Source: Metarhizium brunneum
Taxonomy: Eukaryota; Ascomycota; Sordariomycetes; Hypocreales; Clavicipitaceae
Length of the DNA: 64,000 nucleotides
Direction: 5' to 3'
Assembly: GCF_013426205.1 (NCBI RefSeq)
Contig: NC_089425.1
Coordinates: 1,674,001-1,738,000 of the forward strand
In this document: piece after piece, positions 38,450-50,526 of the stretch
Layout: each line of letters opens with the position of its first letter
Position numbering within the stretch: the first letter of the stretch is position 1
Made by a program: the position numbers and the translations under genes
Notes under the pieces: generated by a model
Database searches by the model: none
What the model saw: only the letters and a program-made list of their open reading frames with translations
What the model was told of the DNA's origin: nothing

Positions 38450-39682
38450 AGAACGTGGCCTCTTTTCATTTTCTACGCTACGCGGTGTGCAATTTTCATT
38501 ATAGTTTGAAGCGATCAAAAGGCCATTTTATCTTTCGACATGTCTCCTTGGTTCAGCGGCAAATTCCGCAAAAAGATATTTACACGGCGTTTCTACGGAT
38601 GATAGCTGCAGGGAGAGTTTATGAACTATGCGCAACATGGCGTTTACACATAGTGCTTTATATCAGGATATTCCTGTATCACATGAGGTCAAAATTGCGG
38701 TGACAGCGCGGCAATCTTGCATTGCGTTGGCGCGCGATCCCTTGCTGCTTTTACTGACCCCCCCTGGCCTCGAGCGGCAATTAGCCGCCGACTTTCTGTC
38801 CTCTCCACAGCGATAGGGCGTGCGGGGGGTTGAATAGTGGCTATTTCACGAAGTTACGAGTTATGATTGGATGGGAATTGGGTCGGATTTTGGCATCTTG
38901 CAACACCAGGTACACCTCGCTTTCTTGCGTCTGGTGGGAACCGGCATCTATTCTGGCGCCTGGGCGTGTGAACTGAAAACGGACGGCAGGGCTGCAAGGG
39001 GCCCCTGCTAACCCAGCAGATCGGTTCCAGCTGCTCGGGTGCTGTAGTGTGAGGAGGAAGGACGATGATGGCCGAAAATGTCCCGAGCAGAGAATCTGAG
39101 ATCACGAGGGCCGGCACGGAGGGTGGAAGTTGTGACTGGTGGACAGGGAGGGGCCTTTCCTATTGTGGTGTATGCTGCTCCTTTTGGTAACGACTGTAAA
39201 GATGACAATCTTTTTCATACTACTGTGCCTTGCAGTAGTACATAGTGTGTCCTAGATGAGTGTCTCTATAGCAAGACTCTCCCATGGCGTACAATGGATC
39301 GACTGAATCCCAGGCTTCTCGCCGACCATGTGCCAGTGCCAAGACATGTCTGTCCTCCAATGAAAGTCGCATAAGCATCAACGATGAAGGCATTCATTGG
39401 AGAAGCCCTGGAGTCATGAATATCATGTGATTGGCCCTGGCACATGACGAATTTGTTGAAACCGTTCCTGAACTAGGAAGCTGTGTAGTTGAGTGGGTCA
39501 CGTGACCACCTTGAACCAAGCTCCTGTCGTTCCTTTCTCAGACCTTGACAAGGCAAAAGCTCATTCAGATTTTTCGTATTCCAATCCTTTGGGGCAAACC
39601 AACGTAATGATACAGTCCGTTTGTGATCTCTGTTGTCCATCTTCTGCTGGTGAAATCATCGGCACCGACAACATGGCGTCGG
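38450..39682. other. 1.2-kb spacer with a CACGTG palindrome
   Basis: No gene is supported. GGTCACGTGACC, a perfect 12-bp palindrome with a CACGTG core, lies at 39496-39507. That is on the 3' side of both flanking genes, so it is not an obvious promoter element. Confidence 0.5.
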
Positions 39683-40240
39683 TCAAACACTGGGTGCTGG
39701 GTGCGCTTGTCTGGCAACCCAAGTGCCCATTGATTCAAGACCCATCCTCCTTTCAAGGCGTTCCCATGGATTCTCATTCGACGTGCTGTCGTAGTAGCCC
39801 TCGTACCAGACTCTCGAGTCTCCCGCCTGCGACGCACCATGACGACCTGGGAACTGCGCTGGTGATCCGACGAAGCCTGTTCCCGGGGCAGGACGGGCTG
39901 GCAAGCCGTGATGAAGGGGAGGTGCCTGGAGTGCCGTTTCTTCAGAGCGCTTCTGAAGTGTGCTCTCGTCTTGTCCTTCCTCGTCGTCCAGGTTGATCTC
40001 ATCTGCATTTGCTTGGTTCCCTGGTTCCCCTTTCGACACGCTGCTGTGGTTTCCCAGAGGCGTTGAATTGGATCCCGTTGGAGCAGCTTGGGCACCGGGC
40101 GCAGGCTGCGCGACCGACGTGACTGTGTCCACGGCCGGGTTATATCGCCTCTTCTTCTGGGGACGGTCCTGCGCACCAAAGGTTGAGAAGCCCATGGCGG
40201 CGGCCATGGCGGCTGCGTCGGCGTCTGCTCCTGGATCCAT
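39683..40240 (-). CDS. Conserved Ascomycota protein of unknown function, likely nuclear
   Basis: A single minus-strand exon of 185 aa. It starts MDPGADADAAAMAAAMGF, followed by SFGAQ and the basic KKRRYNP, a possible nuclear localisation signal. The middle is Pro/Ala/Gln-rich and disordered, with one acidic patch (NLDDEEGQDE). The C-terminus has an aromatic conserved block: RVWYEGYYDSTSNENPWERLE. This end-to-end pattern, conserved N- and C-terminal blocks around a variable linker, is one I recognise from filamentous fungi as an unnamed protein. It suggests a short adaptor that docks through both ends. No enzymatic motif, signal peptide or membrane segment is present. Function unknown. Confidence 0.75.
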   Translation of the reverse strand: MDPGADADAAAMAAAMGFSTFGAQDRPQKKRRYNPAVDTVTSVAQPAPGAQAAPTGSNSTPLGNHSSVSKGEPGNQANADEINLDDEEGQDESTLQKRSEETALQAPPLHHGLPARPAPGTGFVGSPAQFPGRHGASQAGDSRVWYEGYYDSTSNENPWERLERRMGLESMGTWVARQAHPAPSV

Positions 40241-42032
40241 CGTGTGTGAGGAGCTGCTCCGGGGCGGGTGAGTTTGAGCGTGCGATGGAGCTGATGCTCT
40301 TCACCGCAAGTGTGGGGTTGTCGAGAGGGAAGAAGGAGCACTGGTGTCGTGACGTGGTGGATGGATGGTTGTTTGGGGCCTTGGGGGTGGGTTGGGGTCG
40401 ACTGCATATACCAGACTGTACGGAGTACATAATTGGGATAATTGGGTGGGGCGGAATGTAGCAGGCCCTCTCTCCTAGGACCAGGGCGTTGTATCCCCCA
40501 CGGTGTGCGAAGGCTCCAATGAAGTATTTGCAGGGATATATATCCAATAAGAAGCTATGTCCTTAAGGGTACCTATTTTTACTAGTAAATTTAATAATAA
40601 TAAAAGTCTTTATAAGAAGGCTAATTATAAATTACTACATTAAAATATACTAAAATTAGGCTGTTATTGAGGTTATCCGAGGTTATTAGTTACCTGCAGG
40701 GGTGTTGTGGGGCGAAATACTTACTGGAGCCTTCGCACAGCGTAGGGGATTGACGACCCGGGTCTCGGATGGTTGTAACTATTTCATAACTGTTTGGACA
40801 GATTCTTGGGCTTCTTCCAAAATTTTTGCCATGGTAGCCTCGACTATCTTAACGCACTCCTCATTGTGTCCATTCAAACATATTTGAACTCTAGGTGCCG
40901 CAGAGAGTCCAGAGTCTTAGTCGTTGCCTGTCGCCACGTCACGATTCACGGGCCAGCGTCAAAGAAGGTGCTGAACTCACAGTAGCTAACCTACACACAC
41001 CGCTGCATGTGGGTTCAGGCCCGCGTGTCATTATTGACATGGAATGCGCAACGTTTAACCTCCAATCCCAGGACAAATTTCAGTCCAACTCGCTTATCTA
41101 CTTAAGTACCCTCGAACATGTCACCCAACCCAAGCGCCAGCACTAATTAGTGCCGACAACCAAACTATGGATAAGAGTCAACTCAACGTCTCGTGCGTTA
41201 CCACCAATCTTTATCCCCGCAGCGTTCGAAATGGCCCTACTGATGCTTCTGAGCGTACGGAGAGCGCAGACGGTCCGGACTGGTGGCCGCACCGTGGGCA
41301 GGGATGCTAGACAGTGCCTGGCTCCCGATTCGAATTCACGATCTGGGGTGCATCTCCGGCGCCGGAAGGGCTTGGGATGTGCTTTGCGGCGGCTGGGTTA
41401 TGGCATGGGCTGCGCGGGAAGGATCGGCACACATGGACTTTGGCCAGTCAATAATACCGGGCTCAAGCTTCTGAAGTGTGGTTGGAGTACTGTATGGTCG
41501 AGGTGTCAAAAACAGCGGGCCGGGACTATGCATGCATAACGTCAATACTTTACCGAGTCTGTACATCTTATTAGCCACATGCACCGCCTGCCTGCGCAGC
41601 AAAACATTAATAGATGGGCTTCGTACTCCGTAACGAGGTGAGCATCAAGGTACTGTCCTTGACAGATACAAGAACTGAGATCTAATATTAGCAATTTGGT
41701 TGCTAGATGGCTTAGATTAACGACAAGTATATGGCGTCTGGTAACACGGACTAAAATAACCACGTCACACTCGGGCTTTTATCTCGGATCTGTGAGATTC
41801 CGGTGGTTGGTACGAACTAGATCTCAGTTGCGACTACACGACTTGAGTGTGTCGCAAACATCTCGCATTCTTTTGACAAGGCGTTCTTCTTCCTGCACGC
41901 TCTCTGCTTAATATGATACCCCAATCCTTTTGTTTCAAGACACTCACATAACCAGGGGCATGGTCTGAAACAGGAAGCCTCTCTCAATTGACAACAACCT
42001 CACCTCACAAGTTCACAACCCGCACAGGCACC
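40241..42032. other. 1.8-kb spacer with AT-rich island
   Basis: No gene is supported. TACGGAGTA-type 9-mers lie at 40419-40427 and 41624-41632. An AT-rich island spans about 40556-40690. The final 150 bp before 42033 look like a C/A-rich leader. Confidence 0.5.
40556..40690. repeat. AT-rich island, possible RIP-decayed repeat relic
   Basis: About 130 bp of A/T-dominated sequence with many TpA steps, including the palindrome TTTACTAGTAAA (40578-40589). It has sharp edges against normal-composition flanks. It shares TATTTTTACTA with the island near 24.5 kb. No coding frame survives. Confidence 0.45.
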
Positions 42033-42632
42033 ATGGCCGAGCAAACTCCCCTGTCGCTGGCCCTCCCATCAAAATACATATCCAGCTCCGCAAGCGCATC
42101 GAACAAGTCACCCGCTCCAGATATCGAATGGCTCACCACAACGTGGACCGTCACCCATTCCACGCTTCACATGTGGCGGTCTGCTCGCAACGTCCGCATC
42201 ACTTACAAGCCTCTCCCTTCCAAGGACGATGGCAAATTGCGCATCGACGACCTGGTGGAATACGAGCCTACCAAGTCGTCGGGTGTTCTCAAGACAGTCG
42301 CGGGAATTGATACTCGGTCCGCAGACGGAGGGTGGGACTGGAGGGGGAAAGGCTGGCTGTTCTTCGTCTCGAGTCATTGGGAATTGCTGGGCTGGGGAGA
42401 GGCCACGAATGCGGAGGGGAAGAAGGAGAGGTGGGCGGTGACTTGGTTTGCTCCGACCATGTTTACAAAGGAAGGTGTGGATGTGTATTGTGATTCTGAG
42501 GAGGGCCTAAGCGAGGGGACTTATTCGAGGATCGAGGCGGCGCTGAAGAAGATGGATGCCAAGGAGATTGTGGACATGACTGAGAAGGATATGAGGGCTG
42601 TTGAGATTAAGCTCCCGCGTGTGGAAAAGTGA
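42033..42632 (+). CDS. Conserved fungal protein, lipocalin/calycin-like fold suspected
   Basis: A single exon of 199 aa from the ATG at 42033 (context CACCATG). There is no signal peptide or membrane helix. The core, residues about 30-160, alternates short beta-like strands: WLTTTWTVTHSTLHMW, NVRITYKPLP, DDLVEYEP, a GI(D) turn, WDWRGKGWLFF, WAVTWFAPTMF. The Gly/Trp start, Tyr-rich strands and barrel-like spacing resemble calycin proteins that bind small hydrophobic ligands. The C-terminal 40 residues are a charged helix. I recognise it as a conserved hypothetical of filamentous fungi, not by name. The gene converges on CWC25 with 135 bp between stops. Coding status is strong; the fold is inference from strand pattern. 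Confidence 0.8.
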   Translation: MAEQTPLSLALPSKYISSSASASNKSPAPDIEWLTTTWTVTHSTLHMWRSARNVRITYKPLPSKDDGKLRIDDLVEYEPTKSSGVLKTVAGIDTRSADGGWDWRGKGWLFFVSSHWELLGWGEATNAEGKKERWAVTWFAPTMFTKEGVDVYCDSEEGLSEGTYSRIEAALKKMDAKEIVDMTEKDMRAVEIKLPRVEK

Positions 42633-42767
42633 AAAAGAACGGACAGAGTTTAGAAATTTTTGATTAGAGGGGCTGGCTATTACGGGTTGGTAATTGATAT
42701 GTTGACACTCGGTATATTTATGCAGGAAGAATCAATATGGGTATCTGTATTCCATCTCTTCGGCTCG

Positions 42768-43819
42768 TTAATCATGATGTTGGCGACGAGACCCCCTCTC
42801 CCGAGAACGGGAGTCACGCCGATGTGACCGCGCCTGATCTCTGTCCCTCCTCCTCCCCCTATCCCAGTCTCTATCATAGCTGTCGTCTCGGGTGTCCCTA
42901 GACCGCTGCCGTCTTCTCCTAGACTTTGGTGATGCGCTCCGCCGTCTTGATTCTCCCTCGTCTCTCTGCCTGTGCCTCTCTCTTCGCCGCTCGTCCTTTC
43001 GCATCTGCCGCATCTCCTCCTCCCGCTCTTCCTGGAACCTCTTCCGCTCTTGTTTCAACTCTCTCACTCGTGAGGCTCCCTTTTTCATCACGGCTAGGGG
43101 ATCGCTGGCGACTATTCGATTCGCATCTCTCCCCTTCCGCCTCGGATCGTCGTTACCCCAGACATCTTTCAGCGGCGCATCCTGCCTTGCGGCGTCCGCT
43201 TGGGAGTACCACGGGCTGTTGGTTCCATGCTTGCCAGCTGCGTTGGAAAAGCGCATGGTATATTGGTCTTCATATTCTCGCCTCTTCTTTTGTGCTTCCC
43301 TCTCTGCTTCTGGGTTCTTTTCGCCGTGTGCCCTAGTTTTCTCATCGCCAAACAGATCAATATGTCCGCGGTGGTCCACAATCGGTGCCGAGCTCGTTGG
43401 TTGTCGAGATAATTCCAGCGATCTGCTTGCAGGGTCTGTCCTCTCCTTCGCTATGCGTAGTTCGAAATCTGTATCATCCTCGCCATAGCGCTTTCGTTTT
43501 CGCCGCGTCTCCCCATGACGATTTGGGTCACTCTGCCTGCTTGATTTTCGCAGTACATCCAGGTCATCTTGTGCGTCGTCTTCTAATGGTGGCGGTACTT
43601 GGCCTCTGAGTATAGCCAAGCGGCGCTGCGCGTCGATTTCTTGCATGCGCTGCTCCTCTGCGTCTTCTGCTGCCTTGGCCGCAGCCTCGTCGCGGCGCAC
43701 TCTCGCGATGTTGTCGGCATTATAGACGTTCCAGGACTTCTTCCCTAGGAGATGTCTATTGAAGGTCAGTGAAAGTCTCAAGAGACTTTGCAGGCCAGCG
43801 TGTATTCTTACAAGGGCAT
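42768..43819 (-). CDS. CWC25: Spliceosomal protein Cwc25
   Basis: Two minus-strand exons: a start exon of only 8 nt (43812-43819, ATGCCCTT) and 42768-43755, with a 56-nt intron (GTAAGA...AATAG, branch CTGAC). Together 331 aa. Splicing gives MPLHLLGKKSWNVYN, the hallmark N-terminus of Cwc25/CWF25, followed by the Cir-N-type helix RVRRDEAAAKAAEDAEEQRMQ. The middle keeps DLFGDEK and PWYSQ. The C-terminus is an RS/RD-rich tail (about 255-331). Cwc25 joins the activated spliceosome after Prp2 and promotes the first transesterification. Without the tiny exon the reading frame has no good start, which supports the model. It is divergent from SEC18 with 468 bp between ATGs. Confidence 0.95.
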
Positions 43820-44287
43820 GATGGAATGGTGATGGGAGATCTCCAAGTGTGGGAATCAGAAGTCGAAGCAAATACGGCCATATGCAGGAAGAAGGGCATG
43901 AAGACCAACGATGCTTCACAAATCGTGGCCTATTTCTTTCATTCAAAAATGATTCCAAGCATCATCGCAGACGACGAACAACTCAAAGCTACTGCGGCCA
44001 GTTCAAATGTTCCACAATTACTCCGGAGACAGGCTGTGACATAATGCACTAATCCCTTTTGAGCACTGTCCCATGAAACCACCCTGAGACTCGCTGTTAA
44101 CGCCCCTCCAGTTCTGAGGTACCAGCTAAAAGCTCCCAACCCTCCAGGCATTCATCGCCACAACTTATGACCACGTTGCCTACCAGTTGTCCTCGCTTTT
44201 GTGTATTTCTTCTCTTTTTACACCCATACGAACTCTGCATTTGCAACAAATTGATAGATCAACAACCTCGAGGCACAAATCACCGCG
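43820..44287. promoter_or_regulatory. Shared promoter of CWC25 and SEC18
   Basis: A 468-bp gap between divergent starts. I see no strong TATA box or named factor site. The SEC18 side is C/T- and A-rich, as in fungal leaders. Confidence 0.5.
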
Positions 44288-46935
44288 ATGTCTGGAGTGC
44301 CCCCAGGCGGTCCCGGCAGGCTGCCTTACGCTCCTTCGTTACCAGGCAGCAACCCTCGAATGCCTCCAAATCAAGGACGACCGCCGCCAGGAAGCTCATA
44401 CGGCGCGGATCCATCTCAAGGCTATGGGACCCCTCAAGGTTATGGTGATCCTCGTGTAAGCCAAGGGTCTGGCCCTCAGTCGCCTGCGATGCCGAGATAC
44501 TCAGAGAAAGGGCCGTCTGGGCCGTCTGGTGCTCGAAGGGTCACTTTGAGAGTTGAGAAGGTTGCCGACAGAACTTTGCAGTCTCGCCTGATTTACGGCA
44601 ATATGTAAGTTAAGCTATCATGATATGGATTATCTGCTTGGACGCTTTAAGTTTTGAACTAACTGTTGGACTATAGATGCGCTGTAGCGCCGGAGGACTT
44701 CCCACCGAGTCGAGACGGTACCGACCTCTATATCCTCGTGCGAGGTGGACAGCCAGAAGGAGAATTCGTTGTCACAGCAAAGCCTGTACCCGGCTTTCCC
44801 CAAGGCGGCATTAGTCTCTCCGACCCTCAGCGTTCTTGGTGTAATATCACCATTCGCGACATATTCACCGGAGAACTATATGATCCTTTTGCTCAAGGAG
44901 GGAGGGCGTATTTGGGGTCCGTTGATCTAGAAGTCGGCTTCGCATCACCCAATAAGAGAACAGACGCCCCTTACGATGAGGATCATCTGGCGGCGCAATT
45001 TTCTGACACCTTCGCAAACCAGGTTCTGGCCCCCGGGCAGAGAATTCTTATGGATGTCCGCAATATCCCATTGTTGATTGTTGTCAAGACAGTCGGGCTT
45101 GTGGACCTTGCCATGTCCTCAGATGACCCTAGCAAGCAAGTCTTCCGGGAAGGGCATGCGAGAGGTATTCTCACCAGTCAAACAAGAGTGTTGTTCCATC
45201 GTGATGGTAGAAGTGATTTTCACATGAAGCCATCTATGAGCAAGCCCAACTCCAACGCCATTTTGGCGCCAGACTTCAAGTTTGAAGACATGGGTATTGG
45301 TGGTTTGGGTGACGAATTCTCCACCATCTTTCGTCGAGCTTTCGCCTCTCGTGTGTTCCCTCCCGGTCTCGTGGCAAAGATGGGCATCCCACATGTCAAA
45401 GGAATGTTGCTTTACGGTCCTCCCGGTACCGGCAAGACCCTTATTGCCCGCCAAATCGGCAAAATGCTCAACGCACGCCCGCCAAAAGTTATTAATGGCC
45501 CTGAAGTTCTTAACAAGTACGTGGGACAGTCTGAAGAAAATATTCGAAAGCTATTTGCGGATGCCGAGAAGGAGTATAAAGAAAAGGCCGAAGAAAGTAG
45601 TCTTCACATCATCATTTTCGACGAACTCGATGCCGTATGCAAACAGCGTGGATCGGGCGCGGGAGGAGGAACTGGCGTTGGTGACAGTGTGGTGAACCAG
45701 CTGCTTTCCAAGCTTGACGGTGTCGACCAGCTGAACAATATTCTGCTTATAGGAATGACCAATCGAAAGGACATGATTGATGATGCGCTCATGAGACCTG
45801 GTCGTTTGGAAGTCCATATTGAAATTTCTCTACCAGATGAAGAGGGTCGATTTGACATCTTTAACATCCACACTGCTAAAATGAGGGAGAACAACATTCT
45901 CGATTCCGACGTCGACCTGAAGGAGCTCGCGAGCATGACCAAAAACTACTCAGGTGCCGAGATTAACGGTGTTGTCAAAGCCGCAGCATCATTTGCATTT
46001 TCGCGCCACACAGAAGTCGGTCAAATGGCTGCTGTCAAACAGGACGTTGCCAGCATGCAAGTCAACCGCGCGGATTTTATGCTGGCATTAACAGAAGTAA
46101 AACCGGCATATGGTGTGTCAGAGGCCGAGCTTGAAGATGCTGTCGGTCTGGGAATCATTCGGTTCAGTCGATACATCGGCTCGACTATCGACGAGATGAT
46201 GCGTGTAGTGGGTATGATCAAAAACGACCCCAACAAATTTAGCACGTCTGTACTCTTCCACGGCCCCAAAGGTGCAGGAAAGACTGCTCTGGCCGCCCAT
46301 ATTGCCATGCAGTCCGACTTTCCCTTCGTCAAGTTGGTTACGCCGGCAGATCTTGTTGGGTACAGAGACGACTTTGCCAAGAAGGATTATGTCCACAAAG
46401 CATTCGCGGATGCCTACAAGTCACCTGCCTCAATTCTCATCCTTGACGACTTTGAGCGTCTTATCGGCTGGAACCCCATCGGGCCTCGTTTCTCCAACGT
46501 TATGCTGGAGGCTCTTACTACCCTCATTGTTTCCAAGCCTCCTAGAGTATGCTTTCCCCTGTGACCAGTTTTGACACTCTATACTCACCCGTATTCTAGA
46601 ATCACCGCCTCCTCGTTTTCGTAACCACATCCAAAGCTGCCGTACTCAAAATGCTCGAAATCGACACCGATTTTGCAAAGAGGGTCGCAGTCCCTGCTGT
46701 TGCTGACGCCGAAGAGCTCGCTGCTGTCTTGCATGAATCACGTGTCTTCAATTCCAATGATATCGACCAGGTAGTTAATTTGGTACGGCAGCGCACGGGA
46801 TCGGACAAGGTTGGAATCGGTATCAAGACGATCCAGGACTTGATCTTCGAGGCCAAGGCTGGAGAATCCAGCAGCCATGTATTGGAAACCTTTTCGGAGC
46901 TGTTACTGGACAACATTCAGGGCCTAAATCTTTGA
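44288..46935 (+). CDS. SEC18: Vesicular-fusion ATPase Sec18 (NSF)
   Basis: Three exons (44288-44604, 44677-46546, 46600-46935) encode 840 aa; introns are 72 and 53 nt. A Pro/Gly/Gln-rich leader (1-80) precedes the N domain (from ARRVTLRVEKVAD) that binds alpha-SNAP/SNARE. D1 has Walker A GPPGTGKT near 353 and Walker B IIIFDELDA near 417, with the sensor-2-like MRPGRLE. D2 has GPKGAGKT near 635 and LILDDFERLIGW, degenerate as expected for the hexamerising ring. Sec18 disassembles SNARE complexes throughout the secretory pathway and in vacuole fusion. The Gly/Pro leader is longer than in yeast Sec18 and looks disordered. Exon junctions keep conserved residues intact (IYGNICAVAPEDF and SKPPRNHRLLVFV). 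Confidence 0.97.
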
Positions 46936-49900
46936 TAGACATACGGAATGGCGTGAATGAATAGATGGTAGATGATGAAGTTGTTAGAGTTCGCAATATG
47001 GGTCATTGCCATTGAATGGTACATAATAACACTTTGTTCCTTGGATCATGATTCAGGGCCTCTTGTTATGAGCGCCCGACTAGAGAAATGCACTTCAAAG
47101 GCGACAACGTGTATAGAATCCAGGGCGATGGTGCTATTGAGCTTGAGCGAATTGATTAGTATTATTAGAGCCATTTCACTCAGCTGTAAATCGCTATTTA
47201 GGAGTCACGCTTGGGGATTGAAGTGTGTGGACTTGACGTGAGTTGGCCCTGTATGTACGTAGTACTCCGTACTTGAGTAGGTAGTATCTGAAATGCAGAT
47301 ACCCTTGTTCGTGTTTGGCGCCGTACATGGGCATCTGGGTTGCGGAAAATGAGGGCAACGTAATCGGCAGAGATGATTCAGAGTAGCACTAGTACGTAGC
47401 AGCAAAGAATTTGAGACTTGGGGATTTGCCTGAGCTGACTGTCGGCATTTGGGATGCGTAAATCTCCATGTTCTGACGATGCGTTCGGAAAATAATCAGG
47501 AGATTGTTGGAAGCAATTAATTTGGTGTTTCAGCTATAAATACATTGTGTGCTCTTCGCTTGTTTATGCAGCAAGCTCACATCCTTTGACCAGGATATGA
47601 AGCATGACAAATGTAGGAGTATTAGTAGTAGTACTACGTCGGCCATTTGTGAATTCTGATGCACATGTTACGTTCACTTTGAACCCCTCATGTGATTTTT
47701 AATGCTCGAGTATTTTTTGGCAAATTCTTTGCTACGTACTCCGTAGATGGTTACTCATTATTATCATCATCATTGTTATTCGATACGTGCAGTACGCAAT
47801 TGGCTCGGCCCGCTCAAAGCCATGGACCATATTCCGTACGGCGTGGTGTCAGGTACAGTCGCTGCAACAATTAGGCACCAGGCAATTTCCCAACTACCTC
47901 TAAAAAGCGACATGGTGCTGATAAGCTACCCCTTAATTTTTTGCTTTGCCTCTGCCACTGGAGTTTCTGGGCTGTCACGGACGTACCTCCGCTACTGTTC
48001 ATACCAGTCCTCTCCGTTGTAATTTCTTTTCCCTCCCACAGAAAACACGCGGAATATGTACTAATTTGTTGGTCTCTTTGGCCATGTTGGTGATGTACAA
48101 CTGGCTAGTCAAGAAATGATATTTTACCTGACTCGAGCAAGTTGGATGTCGACCACTTGTGGACAAATGACTGGCTGGGAAGATGAAGAAAAAGAAACGA
48201 CGATGACAACGGGTCTGCGTGATGGCCATGTCCGCTCCCTGGTTAAGCTGGGATCGTAGGTTATCCAGGGTCGGGAGCAAGGCATGTAGATCGCAGCGAG
48301 TGTTCCCAGCTGTCGGAAGTCATTGGTTTGTCATGCTGTATACTCTGTGCTTGCTCCGTATTCATACCCGGTGCTGATGTGGTCACGGTTGTCGCGGCAT
48401 ACATATGCAGGTTTGACATGCACATGGTCTGCGCCAACAGCCAAGCATTACGTGTTGACAGGCATTGTCGCCGGGTTCGGCAAAAACTTGGTGCATCCAG
48501 GCGCTCGGGATCGTGGTGGGCTGTTCATGAAGTTCGAGAATGCAAGCGAGACGCCAGCGACAACAAAGAGGGAAGCATCAGGCGTGGATGGGCAAAGTCC
48601 CTTTTCCAGGCCGTGCTTGCTTTTTGGAACGTCTCTGTATTGAGGGGCAATTGATGTGTGGCGGCCGCTCTACAGCTATGATTAGGATCGGTTGGTTAGC
48701 TCTTGGAGATATCTCCTCCTCTGGTTGTTCGTACTTGTAGCAAAATCGAACAAAATCGTTGATAGAAGCTGAGCCGAGCACAAGGTACTCCGGGGTCCGA
48801 ACATTTAAAAAGATCGACATGGCTCCCCTCGTCCCCTCGAATCGAGAGCCAGGGAATTAGCGACCAAGACTGAGCCTCAACCTGACCCCCGACCGCAAGG
48901 TTGGCAAACCCGGACGAGATATGGGGTTTGCAGCCAAAGCTGGAACTCGTGGTGAAGGGTCTCTTTTGTCGTCCAAAGCCACACACATTTGTACACATCC
49001 TCGGTCTTGAAAGGAATGTATTTGGTTGGCTAGATGGAACAAACAGTAATGAGTGGGTGTACGGAAGTAGGGCCTAGATCTTCAACCACAGATCAGACAC
49101 CATAACTCCATAGGCAAATTGGCTTTGATCCCGGGGCATTTGCATGCCGAAGTGGCTGGCTCCATGCTTTCTTTGTTTAAGCTGTTGTGATTTCGTTGCA
49201 TTGAGTGGCTGGACGCCCCCATGGCTCCCCTCAAACTTTGAACCTGGTAGGGTTTCGACTGTTAGCGGCGCGGCCCATCGATGGCGCTCGCCGTGACCCG
49301 CCAATTATTCGGTACTTCAATGCTCGGTTGTTGAACTGTTGTGTTCCCGATGGGCTGTCGGAGACGCCCTGCGAAATGCACCAGATGTCACTTGACGTTA
49401 CACGGCCCCCTTGTAAGTTGCCCGAATGGGAGAACGTTAGCTTGAGTACTTAAGTACGCAGCTAGCAGGAAGAAAGACTGGCCCGTCAAGGGATAGGTTA
49501 GCCTTTGAGGGGTCTCGTACGGAGTACTGATGTGGTCATTGTCGTTTATTGGATGTGCAGGGACTGGGTTCGGCCTACTGCTTGGATGGAACGGGCCAGA
49601 CCAGTTTGCCAGTTCAAGCCAGCTGCTGCTCAAGTGATGATGGGCAAGCAGACCATTCGCCCAATGTCCAAGGCTGGTTTACCAGACCAAAGGCAAGGGT
49701 GATGACCAAGGCACTGGCGTGGCCCGGAGTGTACTTAGATGTACAGTTGTAGGCTGGAGGGCGGAGGGCGGAGAGCGGAGAGCACACTGTAGTACGGAGT
49801 ACGGAGTAGGACTACACATATTACGCGGAGTCCATGTACATGTACATTGGTCAATTGGTGTTTCGTCCAACAACACAACACTGTCAGAGCACAAAGCACA

Positions 49901-50526
49901 ACTTACTCCGTAGCAGCACTTGAGAGCACAGACTTCGAGAGAGTCAACAGTGCATCCCTGTTGCGGGTTATGCAAGTTGCACAAACCGCGCAGCCTCTCT
50001 CTGGCCCTTATCCCCCATCCCCTGCTCGCATCTCTCATTGATGCCCACCCATTTGAGCCTGGCACCTTGCGCACTTCCCCATCAGCCCAGCCAGCTCCGC
50101 AAGACGCGAGGCGAGGCGAGGCTCAAGAAACAAACCAAGACCGCACGACTCATCCCGCTTCTGACGTTTGTCGACTACCAGCTTCTTCTCCCTCAATCCC
50201 GCGCCGGCAACTTCATGCGCCGGGCTCTATGACTCAACCCTGCTAACCTGTTTACGCCGAACAAGGCGACACTTGATTTCTCGTCAGCATTAGCCATCCA
50301 TGACGCAATCCTGAGTCTGGGCTGCGGGTTGCTGCATGGCTTGTCGAATTCAAGGTACGTTGACCGCCGCCATCTTCTCCAATGGCGATAGTAGCTCTCC
50401 CGAGACGCGGTGCTTTTGTGGCAACACGCGACTGAATCTTCCATCTGCTTGGCCTCATGCTGATATTTCTTTGATCACAGTGTCGACAGGCACGACCTCC
50501 CAGCCTCGCCTAACACACGTTTGTCA
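46936..50526. other. 3.6-kb spacer rich in TACGGAGTA 9-mers
   Basis: No gene is supported. Six exact TACGGAGTA/TACTCCGTA copies fall here: 47263, 47737, 49518, 49794, 49801 and 49904 (starts). A 7-bp tandem (GGCGGAG, with AGCGGAG variants) lies at 49757-49784. The last 300 bp lead into LTE1. Confidence 0.55.
49757..49784 (+). repeat. Short tandem repeat, about four 7-bp units
   Basis: Units read GGCGGAG, GGCGGAG, AGCGGAG, then a partial AGC, next to two overlapping TACGGAGTA copies at 49794-49809. Confidence 0.75.
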
